DNA of 64,000 nucleotides, from assembly GCF_024171605.1 (NCBI RefSeq), contig NZ_JALKAA010000003.1, positions 558,001 to 622,000 of the forward strand. Reading direction: 5' to 3'. The translations under genes were made by a program, and so were the position numbers. The notes below the pieces were generated by a model, which saw only the letters and a list, made by a program, of their open reading frames with translations, was not told where the DNA came from and made no database searches. Every line of letters begins with the position of its first letter. Positions within the stretch are counted from its first letter, which is position 1. Source of the DNA: Pontibacter sp. HSC-36F09 (GTDB lineage Bacteria > Bacteroidota > Bacteroidia > Cytophagales > Hymenobacteraceae). Of this stretch, positions 63,025 to 64,000 are shown piece after piece.

Positions 63025-64000
63025 TAATCAACCGCCTCGCCGAAGAGGGTGCCTACGGAGCAATCGTTAACAAATACGTTCACGTAGTCGCCTTTCTGGT
63101 AATGCTTCTTGTCGAAGATCACAACTTTGTTCTGGTCATTGCGTCCGCTCAACTGCTGGTCAGATTTCTTGGAGAATCCTTCTACCAGCACGCGGTGCAT
63201 GCGCCCTATATCGCGCTTGTTGCGGTTCAGGGAGCACTCGCGCTGCTTTTCGATGATCTCGGCCAATCGCCGTTTCTTTACTTCCAGCGGAATGTCATCT
63301 TCCAGTTTACGAGCAGCCAGGGTGCCTGGGCGCTCGGAGTAGAAGAACATATAGGAGTAGTCGTACTGCACATAATCCATCAGCGAAAGCGTATCCTGGT
63401 GCTCTTCCTCGGTTTCGGAGCAGAAGCCGGCGATCATGTCGGAAGAGATGCCACAGTCTTCACCCAGTATGGCACGGATCGCATCCACACGGTTCAGGTA
63501 CCAGGCACGGTCGTAGGTACGGTTCATCAGTTCCAGCACACGGGAATTACCGCTCTGCGCTGGCAGGTGAATGTATTTGCAGATGTTGTCGTACTTTTTC
63601 ATGGTATACAACACCTCGTCTGTAATGTCTTTGGGGTGGGAGGTAGAGAACCGAACGCGCATCGTCGGGTTGAGTTTCGCCACCATTTCCAGCAGTTGGG
63701 CGAAGTTTACACTTTCTGTGCCGTCTTCTGAAGCCCATTTGTAAGAGTCTACATTCTGGCCCAGGAGAGTGACCTCTTTATAGCCTTGTGCCACTAGCGC
63801 TTCAGCTTCACGTACGATCGAGTGGGCGTCACGCGAGCGCTCACGACCGCGGGTGAAGGGCACCACGCAGAAAGAGCACATGTTATCGCAACCACGCATG
63901 ATCGAGATAAAAGCACTCACGCCGTTGCTGTTCAGACGGATTGGGTTGATATCGGCATAAGTTTCTTCACGGGAAAGCAGCACGTTCACCGCTTTTTGTC
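63024..64000 (-). CDS. miaB: tRNA 2-methylthio-N6-dimethylallyladenosine synthase MiaB (C-terminal part)
   Basis: The last 325 or so codons of miaB; the gene runs off the right edge. Radical SAM site [22 protein letters not shown] (C-x3-C-x2-C), then [21 protein letters not shown], and a C-terminal TRAM domain ([19 protein letters not shown] to [18 protein letters not shown]). MiaB adds the methylthio group to i6A37 of tRNA. The frame continues to base 64000 without a start, so the GTG at 63987-63989 is not the start. Confidence 0.95.
   Translation of the reverse strand, partial: QKAVNVLLSREETYADINPIRLNSNGVSAFISIMRGCDNMCSFCVVPFTRGRERSRDAHSIVREAEALVAQGYKEVTLLGQNVDSYKWASEDGTESVNFAQLLEMVAKLNPTMRVRFSTSHPKDITDEVLYTMKKYDNICKYIHLPAQSGNSRVLELMNRTYDRAWYLNRVDAIRAILGEDCGISSDMIAGFCSETEEEHQDTLSLMDYVQYDYSYMFFYSERPGTLAARKLEDDIPLEVKKRRLAEIIEKQRECSLNRNKRDIGRMHRVLVEGFSKKSDQQLSGRNDQNKVVIFDKKHYQKGDYVNVFVNDCSVGTLFGEAVD

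Overview
The window looks like a chromosomal segment of a gliding or non-flagellated member of the Bacteroidota, most likely family Hymenobacteraceae (Pontibacter-like). Evidence: DUF4296, DUF4159, DUF922, LptE-family and OMP_b-brl proteins typical of this phylum, poor Shine-Dalgarno use, several TAnnTTTG promoter elements, and roughly balanced base composition. I see no prophage, insertion sequence, CRISPR array or rRNA operon. The genus is an inference; the phylum is well supported.

Layout. 0-8.6 kb: envelope and redox genes (DUF58, DUF4296 lipoprotein, CsaA-like protein, a FAD/Rieske fusion, DUF922 protein, MATE exporter), an egtB-egtD pair for ergothioneine-type thiol-histidine synthesis with a possible small ORF behind it, and menC for menaquinone. 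8.6-15 kb: a large outer-membrane barrel, a sirtuin and topoisomerase I. 15.1-25.7 kb: the most distinctive block, sixA-parA followed by a chemosensory operon: a giant soluble poly-HAMP receptor (23 HAMP-like modules), cheW, cheY, cheB with a degenerate receiver, cheA without a P2 domain, and cheC. There is no cheR, cheD or flagellar gene. 25.9-28.7 kb: a fused SpeD-SpeE protein overlapping an agmatinase (polyamine module) and a small membrane protein. 28.7-38.8 kb: Cys-rich copper-binding protein, recQ, a secreted S8 protease with a repeat linker, an XRE-S24 regulator, pirin, rmuC, HD phosphohydrolase, an unknown protein and a DUF481 protein. 39-41.2 kb: fcl and gmd (GDP-fucose). 41.2-42 kb: repeat-rich spacer with a 16.5-copy hexamer array and three tRNA-Asp genes. 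42.2-46.8 kb: accA, MBL hydrolase, patatin, small barrel, PlsC-like and MmcQ proteins. 46.9-57 kb: smc, an unknown membrane protein, DUF4159, rsmE, pckA, a POT transporter and a lipoprotein. 57.1-64 kb: groEL-groES and the run miaB, sigma-54 activator, lptE, TPR protein, secG, all on the minus strand.

Across everything lies an unexplained sequence signal: the heptamer AGGTATA (reverse complement TATACCT). I counted about 120 copies on both strands by eye, including 16 in one array, where about 8 would be expected by chance. It sits in genes (often as Gly-Ile or Ile-Pro with the ATA codon) and between genes, as direct clusters, as inverted pairs that build hairpins, and as the tandem array beside the tRNA genes. 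It is sparse in the most conserved genes (groEL, pckA, gmd). This resembles HIP1 or DNA-uptake-sequence biology and is, with the ParA/poly-HAMP chemosensory block, the main thing worth following up.
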